Source: an uncultured Christensenella sp. (GTDB taxonomy: Bacteria > Bacillota > Clostridia > Christensenellales > UBA1750). From it: a stretch of DNA of 53,162 nt. A program made the position numbers and the translations under genes. Under the pieces are notes generated by a model that was not told the origin of the DNA, ran no database searches, and saw only the letters and a program-made list of their open reading frames with translations. The stretch covers positions 1 through 53,162 of the forward strand of contig CAJJNQ010000017.1 of NCBI GenBank assembly GCA_905193155.1, in the 5' to 3' direction. Positions 46,634 through 53,162 of this stretch are shown here, piece after piece; position 1 is the stretch's first letter, and each line of letters starts with the position of its first letter.

Positions 46634-48103
46634 TTACAATGCGCGCTCGATGGCATCCATCACGATGCGGATGGCCTTGAGACGGGCGTATTTTTTGTCC
46701 ACTGATTCCAGAATGTGCCAGGGGGCGTTTTCGGTGCTGGTGCGTTCCAGCATCTCGTTGACAGCTTCTTCGTAGGCGTCCCACTTTTCACGGTTGCGCC
46801 AGTCCTCGTCGGTGATCTTCCACTGTTTGGCGGGGGTGTTCTGACGCTCGGTAAAGCGTGCCAGCTGGGTGTCCTTGTCGATCTGCACCCAGAACTTGAT
46901 GACCACCGTGCCGGCATCGGTCAACTCGCGCTCAAATTCGTTGATCTCGTCGTAAGCGCGTTTCCAGTCCGTCTCGGTGCAGAAGCCTTCCAAACGCTCC
47001 ACCATCACGCGGCCGTACCAGCTGCGGTCGAAGATGGCGATGTGTCCGGTCTTGGACAGGCGCGTCCAGAAGCGCCAGAGGTATTGACGGTGCTTTTCGT
47101 CCGGCGTGGGGCTGGCAATGGGCAGCACCTCGTAGCCGCGTGGGTCGAGCGCAGAGGCCAGGCGCTTGATGTTGCCGCCCTTACCCGCCGCGTCCCAGCC
47201 CTCATAGACGATCACGACTGGCACCTTTTTGCGGTAAAGTTCGTTGTGCAGCGCCGCCAGACGTTCACGGTACTTTTTGAGCTGCTCTTCGTATTTTTCT
47301 TCTGACACCGTCTTGTCCAGTTTCACGTCCGCAAGGCGCGGCATCGCGATCAGCGGCCAGCTGCGCTCGGGCTGCACGGGCACGGGGCGGGATTTAAGAG
47401 CGTTTTCGATGCTGCGGCACAGCCAGTCCGCTGCGTCCAGCTGGGTCTTGACGGAGTCCTGTGCGCCGTCGAGTATCTTCCAGGGTGCCCAGGTGGGGCT
47501 GGTTGCCTCAAGATAGTCGTCGAACGCAGCGAGCGTCCGGTCGTAGTTCTTGTTCTGCCGCCAGTCGTTTTCGCTGACGCGCCAGGCGGTGTCCTTGTCG
47601 CGATCAAGCTTTTGCAGGCGGTGCAGCTGGCTTTCTGCGTCCAAGTGGAAAAAGAATTTGACCAGAAGATAGCCGCCCGCGGTCAGTTGCCGCTCAAAGG
47701 TGTTGATGCTCTCCAGCCGCCGAGCGTATTCTGCGTCGGAAAGATCGCCGCGCAGGCGCAGACGAACGGTTTCATCCATCCAGCCGGAATCGAGAAAGAG
47801 CAGCTTGCCCTCCTCCGGGATGGAGGCGAAGTGCCGCTTCAGGAAAGGCCAGCGCTGTTCCTCTTCCGTGGGCATGCCGACGCACAGCACTTTGTAAAAG
47901 CGCGGATCCAGCTCTTTGATCAGTGAGCGGATGGCGCTGCCCTTGCCCGCTGCGCCCCAGCCTTCCAGCAGCACGATGACGGGCAGGCGGGCCTCCTTGA
48001 GCCGGAGCTGCAAACCAGCCAGTTCCTCGCGGCGCGCTTTGAGCAGCGCCTTGCAATCGGCCTTGTTTCGATTGTCCCGGCCGAATTCCCATTCCTTGAG
48101 CAT
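46634..48103 (-). CDS. pap: Tandem PPK2, polyphosphate:AMP phosphotransferase type
   Basis: A 489-residue fusion of two PPK2 domains. PPK2 class II enzymes use polyphosphate to convert AMP to ADP. The C-terminal domain keeps Walker A YEGWDAAGKGG (300-310), the Walker B-like FDRSWYGRVMVERL (358-371), and so is the likely active half. The N-terminal domain keeps GWGAAGKGS (48-56), where the Asp of the usual GxDxxGK is Gly, and LDSGWMDE in place of FDRSWY, so it is probably regulatory. Length matches two-domain PAP enzymes. ATG 48103 follows GAGGGAACC. Confidence 0.93.
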   Translation of the reverse strand: MLKEWEFGRDNRNKADCKALLKARREELAGLQLRLKEARLPVIVLLEGWGAAGKGSAIRSLIKELDPRFYKVLCVGMPTEEEQRWPFLKRHFASIPEEGKLLFLDSGWMDETVRLRLRGDLSDAEYARRLESINTFERQLTAGGYLLVKFFFHLDAESQLHRLQKLDRDKDTAWRVSENDWRQNKNYDRTLAAFDDYLEATSPTWAPWKILDGAQDSVKTQLDAADWLCRSIENALKSRPVPVQPERSWPLIAMPRLADVKLDKTVSEEKYEEQLKKYRERLAALHNELYRKKVPVVIVYEGWDAAGKGGNIKRLASALDPRGYEVLPIASPTPDEKHRQYLWRFWTRLSKTGHIAIFDRSWYGRVMVERLEGFCTETDWKRAYDEINEFERELTDAGTVVIKFWVQIDKDTQLARFTERQNTPAKQWKITDEDWRNREKWDAYEEAVNEMLERTSTENAPWHILESVDKKYARLKAIRIVMDAIERAL

Positions 48104-48147
48104 AAAGGTTCCCTCCTGTGCGGTATTCTGCCTTGTTAACATTGATT

Positions 48148-48535
48148 TTACACCGGAAGGCGCGAAAAAACAAGTCTGCGTTTGAACGCGATGTGCATCA
48201 GAACTCCGGCGGCTTCATCAAATCCTTCGTGCCGGATTTTGAAGCCCTCGCGTTGATAAAAATATATTGCCTGCGTGTTTTTTGGTACACATTCAGACAA
48301 AGCCCAGGTTTTCCGCTTTTCAAAAGGACCTTCGATGTGCTTTCCGTCCAACCCGATGACGCCCTGCACTTTCCCGGCGTTTTCATAGATATAGACCTCT
48401 GCCTGCGGCAGCAGCTCTTGCACCGGGGCAAGATTGCGCTTCCGGCATTCGGAGGAAAGAAAGCGCTTAAAGATTTGTGTTCAGCCGGAGATCGCCGACT
48501 CTGTCCGGATCGGCTGGCTCTAATTTCCGAATCAT
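48148..48535 (-). pseudogene. Decayed GNAT acetyltransferase
   Basis: From ATG at 48535 the frame reads MIRKLEPADPDRVGDLRLNT and stops after NTNL. The homology resumes in another phase from 48423 as VQELLPQAEVYIYENAGKVQ and ends NTQAIYFYQREGFKIRHEGF. The acetyl-CoA loop section (normally RGIGK plus following helix) is missing between HIEGPFEKRK and ALSECVPKN. A stop, a frameshift and a deletion show that the gene is dead. The family acts on small molecules or proteins. Confidence 0.8.
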
Positions 48536-48593
48536 GACGATGGTTCTCCGCGTTTTCTGATAGGATACTGCGTGTTTCGTGCAGGGGAAGGCA

Positions 48594-48631
48594 TAAAAAA
48601 CGACCGCAGCGAAGTGCTTCGCTGCGGTCGT
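48594..48631 (-). terminator. Terminator of trpS
   Basis: Strong stem ACGACCGCAGCGAA/TTCGCTGCGGTCGT followed on the minus strand by T6. Confidence 0.93.
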
Positions 48632-48648
48632 TGAGATTTTTATGGGTA

Positions 48649-49692
48649 TTAGCCGAAATAGTCAATGCGCATGGCGTGCTTGACGCGGCGCATGGTTTCC
48701 TCGGCGGCCTGACGCGCCACCTCGCTGCCGGCGCGCAGGGTTTCCATCACGGCGGGGATATCCTTGGCCAGCTCTGCACGGCGGGTGCGGATGGGCTCCA
48801 GCGTCTCCTGAAGCACGTTGTTGAGGAACTTCTTGACCTTCACATCGCCCAAGCCGCCGCGCTCATAGTGCGCCTTGAGCTCGTCCAGGTTGGCGTAATC
48901 GGGCAGATAGCGCTCGAAATGCTCGTCGCGGCAGAAGGCCGTCAGGTAGATGAACACCGGGTTGTCCTTCGTGTTGCCGGGGTCGGAAACGCGCAGGTGG
49001 TTGGGGTCGGTGTACATGTTCATGATCTTGGTGCGGATCTCGTCGGGTTCGTCGGAAAGATAGATGCAATTGCCCAGGGATTTGCTCATCTTCGCGCTGC
49101 CGTCGGTGCCGGGCAGGCGCAGGCAAGCAGCGTTATCGGGCAGTACGGCGGTAGGCTCCACCAGTGTCGGACCATAGAAATTGTTGAAGCTGCGCACAAT
49201 CTCGCGGGTCTGTTCCAGCATGGGGAGCTGGTCTTCACCCACGGGCACGGTGTCCGCCATGAAGGCGGTGATGTCCGCTGTCTGGCTCACGGGGTAGCAC
49301 AGGAAGCCCGCCGGAATGCTTGCGCCGAAGTCCCTCATCTTGATCTCGTTCTTTACGGTGGGGTTGCGTTCCAGACGCGCCAGCGTCACGAGGTTCAGAT
49401 AGTAGAAGGTCAATTCGCCCAGCTGCGGGATCTGGGACTGGATGAAGATGGTGGACTTTGCCGGGTCGATGCCGCAGGCCATGTAGTCCAGCGCCACTTC
49501 CACGATGTTGCTGCGCACCTTTTCCGGGTTGCTGAAGTTATCGGTCAGCGCCTGCGCGTCTGCGATCATGATGTAGATCTTTTCAAATTTGCCGCTGTTC
49601 TGCAATTCCACGCGGCGGCGCAGAGAGCCGACGTAATGCCCGATGTGCAGGCGCCCGGTCGGGCGGTCGCCGGTCAGTATGATCTTGCCCAT
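48649..49692 (-). CDS. trpS: Tryptophanyl-tRNA synthetase
   Basis: A 347-residue class I aminoacyl-tRNA synthetase that charges tRNA-Trp. The HIGH motif is HIGH at 16-19 (PTGRLHIGHYVG) and the second signature KMSKS is intact (GSAKMSKSLGN). The family-specific MIADAQALTDNF and GEDQLPMLEQTREI segments are in place. The C-terminus ends RIDYFG after the anticodon-binding helices. ATG 49692 follows GAGGAGGAATC. The gene is preceded by a 130-nt leader without a T-box. Confidence 0.97.
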   Translation of the reverse strand: MGKIILTGDRPTGRLHIGHYVGSLRRRVELQNSGKFEKIYIMIADAQALTDNFSNPEKVRSNIVEVALDYMACGIDPAKSTIFIQSQIPQLGELTFYYLNLVTLARLERNPTVKNEIKMRDFGASIPAGFLCYPVSQTADITAFMADTVPVGEDQLPMLEQTREIVRSFNNFYGPTLVEPTAVLPDNAACLRLPGTDGSAKMSKSLGNCIYLSDEPDEIRTKIMNMYTDPNHLRVSDPGNTKDNPVFIYLTAFCRDEHFERYLPDYANLDELKAHYERGGLGDVKVKKFLNNVLQETLEPIRTRRAELAKDIPAVMETLRAGSEVARQAAEETMRRVKHAMRIDYFG

Positions 49693-49710
49693 GTTGGTTG
49701 ATTCCTCCTC

Positions 49711-49850
49711 AAAATAAAAAACGCCCCCTGATGCTCTCGGAAGGCATCGTCTGAACCATGAATCTGCTCTGCCGAAACAGAGCGGGGAAACCGCAATTTC
49801 GTTGCGATACAGATTTACTTTAGCATAACACAACGCCCAGCGGATGTCAA
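49711..49850 (-). promoter_or_regulatory. trpS promoter and structured leader
   Basis: On the minus strand TTGACA (49845-49850), 17-bp spacer, TATGCT (49822-49827). The leader has three hairpins: CGCAA/TTGCG (49792-49806), GCTCTG/CAGAGC (49766-49783) and GATGC/GCATC (49730-49748), then GGGGGCG and TTTTTTATTTT (49711-49721). T-box marks (AGGGTGGNACCGCG, Specifier loop) are not present. It may be a transcription attenuator. Confidence 0.65.
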
Positions 49851-49925
49851 ACGCGCGCCGCCGCATAAAACAGGTCGGTTTTGTCCATGATAAACGGGAA
49901 AAATGCGGGAAAGAAGGGGTGCGCA

Positions 49926-50360
49926 GTGGGGTTTCTTTTTGCGGTGATCGCGGGCGCGGCCATGAGCGTGCAGGGCGTGATGAACACCCGTCTGTCGGAA
50001 AAAATCGGTCTGTATGAATCCAACGCCTGGGTGCAGGGAACGGCCTTTATCCTGTCGCTTCTGGCGGTGTGGATATTGGGCAAGGGGGATTTTGCCAAGC
50101 TGGGGCAGACGCCGAAATACACGCTGCTGGGCGGCGCATTGGGGCTGGTGATCACGGTGACGGTGATGCTGGCCATCGGCGGCCTGTCGCCCACGATTGC
50201 AATTTCCACGATTCTGATTGCGCAGCTGACGGTTGCGGCACTGATCGACGCCTTCGGCTGGATGGGCGCGGAAAAAGTGCCGCTGCACTGGAATCAGTTT
50301 GCTGGCGTGGCGCTGATGATCGGCGGCGTGGTGCTCTTCAAACTGCGGTTGGGCAGCTGA
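49926..50360 (+). CDS. YdcZ/DUF606-type DMT-family transporter
   Basis: A 144-residue membrane protein with four or five hydrophobic helices. It starts GFLFAVIAGAAMSVQGVMNT, the conserved entry of the DUF606/YdcZ group, and contains TPKYTLLGGALGLVITVTVM and SPTIAISTILIAQLTVAALI. Small DMT proteins of this type export hydrophobic or cationic solutes, perhaps as dimers. GTG 49926 is chosen because AAGAAGGGG is 6 nt upstream and the homologous N-terminus begins there; longer TTG/ATG starts add a charged tail. Confidence 0.87.
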   Translation: MGFLFAVIAGAAMSVQGVMNTRLSEKIGLYESNAWVQGTAFILSLLAVWILGKGDFAKLGQTPKYTLLGGALGLVITVTVMLAIGGLSPTIAISTILIAQLTVAALIDAFGWMGAEKVPLHWNQFAGVALMIGGVVLFKLRLGS

Positions 50361-50362
50361 AA

Positions 50363-50402
50363 TAATGAAAAGAAGGTTTCTTGCGGGAACCTTCTTTTCA
50401 TT
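50363..50402 (+). terminator. Rho-independent terminator
   Basis: AATGAAAAGAAGGTTTC/GGGAACCTTCTTTTCATT stem with loop TTGC; GT wobble near the loop. Confidence 0.9.
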
Positions 50403-50420
50403 AAGCATGTAAACATGCAA

Positions 50421-50452
50421 AAAAATCGGACACCGAAATTCGGTATCCGATT
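50421..50452 (-). terminator. Terminator of tRNA-Arg
   Basis: AATCGGATACCGAA/TTCGGTGTCCGATT stem followed on the minus strand by T5-7 (to 50418). Confidence 0.88.
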
Positions 50453-50453
50453 C

Positions 50454-50530
50454 TGGCGAGCCCGGAGGGATTCGAACCCACGACCTTTTGATTCGTAGTC
50501 AAACACTCTATCCAGCTGAGCTACGAGCTC
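50454..50530 (-). tRNA. tRNA-Arg (ACG)
   Basis: Minus strand, GAGCTCG ... CGGGCTC acceptor with one G-T pair, discriminator G and encoded CCA. The anticodon loop CTACGAA gives ACG, which is read as inosine-containing ICG after TadA editing. Length 77. Confidence 0.96.
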
Positions 50531-50631
50531 ACAACGCACTCCCAAGTGCTTAATTAGAATACAACATCCTGCTTGGTTTGTCAAGCACTAATTTCAAATT
50601 TTTTTAAGCGCCCGGTCAAGGGCGGGATTGA

Positions 50632-50660
50632 TTGCAAAAAAAGACCGATAATGCTATCCT
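50632..50660 (+). promoter_or_regulatory. Promoter of manA
   Basis: TTGCAA (50632-50637), 17-bp spacer, TATCCT (50655-50660) with TGC extension. 35 bp before the ATG. Confidence 0.7.
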
Positions 50661-50694
50661 AATAGGGTGAAAAGCCGAAAGGGGGATGACGGTA

Positions 50695-51684
50695 ATGAGT
50701 CAACTGAAACCTTTCTTTATGGAACCTTATTTCAACATCAAGGACTGGGGCGGCACGCGGCTGCGCAGCGTTTACGGGAAGGACATCCCTTCCGATCATA
50801 CCGGCGAGAGCTGGGAGGTCTCGGCGCACCCCATGGGCCTTTCTGCCTGCGGGGGACTGACACTGCCGCAGATGATCGAAAAGTACGGAGCCGACTTGAT
50901 CGGCACCGAGGTTCACGGTGCGTTCCCGCTGCTGATTAAACTCATCGACGCGCGCGAGTGGCTGTCGGTGCAGGTGCATCCCAACGATGAGTACGCGCAG
51001 CGCGTGGAGGGCGACCCCTATGGCAAGACCGAGGCGTGGGTGGTGCTCGACTGCGAACCCGGCGCGCAGCTGATCTTCGGCATCGACTGCGACGTGCCCA
51101 CGCTGCGCAGTGAAATCAAGGAAGGCCGCTTGGAGCAGCACTTGAAGAAAGTGGACGTCCGGGTGGGCGATGTGCTCTATATTCCCGCCGGAACGGTGCA
51201 CGCCATCGGCGCAAATATGCTGATCTATGAAGTACAGCAGTCCTCTGATCGCACCTATCGCCTTTACGCCTGGGGACGCAATGCGGAGCTTCATATGGAA
51301 AAGTCGTTGGACGTTATCGACCCCAAGCAGGGCGGAAAACCCATGCAGGGCGTGAAGATCGAGGTGGAAGGCGGCCTGCGCGAGATGATGATTCTTGATC
51401 CCTGCTTTGCACTGGAACGCATCACGCCCACCGGCCGTATGCCGCTGCACACTGACGGCACGCGATTCTATGCCTATACGGCGGTCGCACCCGGCAGGGT
51501 GATCTGGCAGGGCGGCGAACGCCAATACAAGGCGGGCGACAGTTTCCTAATCCCTGCGGCGCTGGGCGATTACGCGCTGGAGGGCGGCGTGCTGTACGAG
51601 TCTTACTATCCGAATGTCGAAAAGAGCGAAGAAGAGCTGAAGGCGCTGGGCGTGGATCTTGACAAGGTCGGCGGCAAACGTTGA
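50695..51684 (+). CDS. manA: Class I mannose-6-phosphate isomerase
   Basis: A 329-residue zinc-dependent cupin isomerase converting mannose-6-phosphate and fructose-6-phosphate, linking mannose use to glycolysis. The zinc ligands are Q93 and H95 (VQVHPND), E113 (KTEAW) and H169 (PAGTVHAIG). Length is that of the short Firmicute form. ATG 50695 is chosen because AAAGGGGG is 9 nt upstream; ATG 50686 directly touches it. The RsmF-like gene follows after 17 bp. Confidence 0.96.
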   Translation: MSQLKPFFMEPYFNIKDWGGTRLRSVYGKDIPSDHTGESWEVSAHPMGLSACGGLTLPQMIEKYGADLIGTEVHGAFPLLIKLIDAREWLSVQVHPNDEYAQRVEGDPYGKTEAWVVLDCEPGAQLIFGIDCDVPTLRSEIKEGRLEQHLKKVDVRVGDVLYIPAGTVHAIGANMLIYEVQQSSDRTYRLYAWGRNAELHMEKSLDVIDPKQGGKPMQGVKIEVEGGLREMMILDPCFALERITPTGRMPLHTDGTRFYAYTAVAPGRVIWQGGERQYKAGDSFLIPAALGDYALEGGVLYESYYPNVEKSEEELKALGVDLDKVGGKR

Positions 51685-51701
51685 GGCCGGAGGAGAAGAG
51701 C

Positions 51702-52997
51702 ATGGAAAAACTGCCGCGCGCTTTTGTGCAGCAGATGGAAAGAGAGCTGGGCGCCGATGCGCCGGCTTTCTTTTCTACTTATAATGAAGAAAGCAGCGTC
51801 GGTTTGCGCGTCAGCTCCCGCAAGGGCTGGAAGCCGGACGCGGATTTTGAGCCGGTTCCCTGGTGCCGGACGGGATACTACGTGCCGAACGGCCTACGCA
51901 TGGGCAAAGAACCGCTGCACGCAGCGGGGGCGTATTATTTGCAGGAGCCGTCCGCTATGGCACCGGTGGAAGCGCTGGGCGTGCAGCCCGGCATGCGGGT
52001 GCTCGATCTGTGCGCTGCGCCGGGCGGCAAGAGCACGCAGATTGCGGATCATCTTGCAGGGAAAGGTGTACTCGTCACCAACGAGATTCACCCTGCACGC
52101 GCCCGCATTCTGTTGGAAAACATAGAGCGCATGGGCGTGACCAACGCTGTGGTGCTCAATGAAAAGCCTGCCCGCATTGCCGCGGCCTTCGGCGCGTGGT
52201 TTGATGCGGTGCTGGTGGACGCGCCCTGCTCCGGAGAGGGGATGTTCCGCCGCGACCCGGACGCGATCTCGCAGTGGAGTGAGGATGCACCGCAGATGTG
52301 CCATGAGCGCCAACTGGAAATCCTTGAAAGCGCTGCGCACTGCCTCAAGGGCGGCGGCGCGATGGTTTATTCCACTTGTACTTATAATCATATAGAGAAT
52401 GAAGAAACTATCGCTGCGTTCCTGGAAACGCATCCGGACTTTGAACTGGATGACTCCCTGAGTTTGCACGGCGTCCCGTGCAGGGGAGGCATGGCGCATC
52501 TCTATCCGCACCAACTGCGCGGTGAGGGCCATTTTCTGGCGCGGCTGCGCAAGAAGGGCACCGAAGAAAGCTTCCTCGAACCGATGGAGGGTGAGAAACT
52601 CGATGTGCGCTGCGGGAAGTTCTTGTCAGAAGTCATGCCGGAATATGCGGTGAGAAAATCTTTCGTTCAGGGAGAGTGGATTTACGCATTGCCGGAAGAG
52701 ATGCCGCAAATGACCGGCTTGCGGATTTTGCGCGCCGGAGTGCAGATTGGACGGCTGGCATCCGGCCGCATGGAACCGGCGCATGCGCTGGCCCTGGCTG
52801 CGGAGAGTGCTCAGGTGAAGAATCGAGTGGATGTGTCCAGGGAAGATGCACTGAAGTTCCTGCGGGGAGAGACCCTGCCGGGAGATTTTTCCGGGTGGGG
52901 CTTGGTGAGTTACGAGGGTCTTGCGCTTGGCTGGGGCAAAGGATCGAACGGGCAGATCAAGAATCATGTGCCCAAAGGATTGCGGTGGAAGAACTGA
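51702..52997 (+). CDS. RsmF-like 16S rRNA cytosine-5 methyltransferase
   Basis: A 431-residue SAM-dependent m5C methyltransferase of the NOL1/NOP2/Sun group. The SAM pocket is VLDLCAAPGGKSTQ (100-113); catalytic cysteines are C176 (DAPCSGEG) and C226 (YSTCTYN). The C-terminal half holds an RsmF-like RNA-binding domain (GHFLARLRKKG ... LGWGKGSNGQIKNHVPKGLR). It modifies 16S rRNA or possibly tRNA in the cytoplasm. ATG 51702 follows GGAGGAGAAG. Probably in operon with manA. Confidence 0.93.
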   Translation: MEKLPRAFVQQMERELGADAPAFFSTYNEESSVGLRVSSRKGWKPDADFEPVPWCRTGYYVPNGLRMGKEPLHAAGAYYLQEPSAMAPVEALGVQPGMRVLDLCAAPGGKSTQIADHLAGKGVLVTNEIHPARARILLENIERMGVTNAVVLNEKPARIAAAFGAWFDAVLVDAPCSGEGMFRRDPDAISQWSEDAPQMCHERQLEILESAAHCLKGGGAMVYSTCTYNHIENEETIAAFLETHPDFELDDSLSLHGVPCRGGMAHLYPHQLRGEGHFLARLRKKGTEESFLEPMEGEKLDVRCGKFLSEVMPEYAVRKSFVQGEWIYALPEEMPQMTGLRILRAGVQIGRLASGRMEPAHALALAAESAQVKNRVDVSREDALKFLRGETLPGDFSGWGLVSYEGLALGWGKGSNGQIKNHVPKGLRWKN

Positions 52998-53022
52998 TTT
53001 CCATATAGGAATCGGTTCTTCC
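52988..53022 (+). terminator. Hairpin terminator after rsmF
   Basis: AAGAAC-GATTTCC / GGAATC-GGTTCTT stem with loop ATATA, ending TTCCTTATTATT. Confidence 0.78.
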
Positions 53023-53127
53023 TTATTATTGTTCGGAATATACTGCGAATGATAATGAAAACTACAGAACAATGTTCGTATATACGAAAAAGAATAAAGA
53101 AAAAGCGAAAAAACTTTCAAAAAGGTG

Positions 53128-53156
53128 TTGACACGAAGAAGAGACTGTGGTACTAT
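53128..53156 (+). promoter_or_regulatory. SigA-type promoter at the window edge
   Basis: TTGACA (53128-53133), 17-bp spacer, TACTAT (53151-53156). It drives a gene beyond the window. Confidence 0.75.
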
Positions 53157-53162
53157 AACTAA

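Noticed and set aside
49711..49770. Possible 16-codon uORF in the trpS leader
   Set aside because: No ribosome site and no Trp codon; it ends over the trpS ribosome site. Listed only as leader structure.
49693..49850. T-box in the trpS leader
   Set aside because: Too short and without the AGGGTGG-type T-box core or a Specifier loop.

Overview
The window looks like chromosomal DNA of an endospore-lineage, anaerobic, GC-rich Firmicute (class Clostridia, probably a gut member such as Christensenellales or Oscillospirales). Sequence reasons: a murA-spoIID-spoIIQ-like cluster, bofA, a spore-photoproduct-lyase-family radical SAM protein, DnaD/DnaI-type replication genes, a class B sortase, a rubredoxin, a 4Fe-4S protein paired with a Crp/Fnr regulator, and a short palindromic intergenic repeat of the kind scattered through gut Clostridia. 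The taxonomic placement is inference. No rRNA, CRISPR array, transposase, integrase or phage module was seen.

Layout. 1-5.3 kb: GC-rich hairpin element, a MerR regulator with a GNAT enzyme, then murA, spoIID, spoIIQ-like M23 protein and a short rubredoxin. 5.4-11.8 kb: DUF975 membrane protein; MBL-fold hydrolase behind a perfect CcpA cre box; a divergent 4Fe-4S protein/Crp-Fnr pair sharing a palindromic operator; PfkB kinase, M32 carboxypeptidase, GNAT. 11.8-19 kb: metallophosphoesterase and YhaM-type exonuclease (minus), then ApgM, a HAD phosphatase and two FAD oxidoreductases. 19-24 kb: AraC regulator, DUF3795 proteins disturbed by a palindromic repeat, amidohydrolase, RadC, M1 peptidase. 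24-31 kb: dnaD, dnaI, bofA, SPL-like radical SAM, TfoX C-domain protein, PTS EIIC-like membrane protein, sortase B, and a YitT membrane protein with a long leader holding a small upstream ORF. 31.4-39.3 kb: GH127 with a Gfo/Idh oxidoreductase, DUF4349 lipoprotein, EEP phosphatase, MATE transporter, and a CaCA exchanger under a yybP-ykoY (Mn2+) riboswitch. 39.3-42 kb: broken TM2 gene, ECF sigma factor plus RsgI/PepSY-type anti-sigma, tRNA-Ile. 42-53 kb: Gfo/Idh with a class I glutamine amidotransferase, CAP-domain protein, QueT under a preQ1-I riboswitch, Crh-like HPr, tRNA-Val, a twice-frameshifted DUF1989 gene, a tandem PPK2 enzyme, a decayed GNAT gene, trpS, a YdcZ-type transporter, tRNA-Arg, manA and an RsmF-like rRNA methyltransferase.

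How parts fit together. Sporulation and envelope functions cluster in the first 5 kb and again at bofA. Catabolite control is suggested by a cre box and an HPr homologue that lacks the phosphorylatable His but keeps the regulatory Ser region. Two metabolite or ion riboswitches each sit directly upstream of a matching transporter. The ECF/anti-sigma pair carries three PepSY repeats on its predicted outer side and is the most system-like, least described locus. At least three genes (TM2, DUF1989, GNAT) are in decay, and a DUF3795 gene has been remodelled by a repeat.

All positions were read by eye. No homology search, folding program or codon statistics were run, so family calls rest on recognised motifs.
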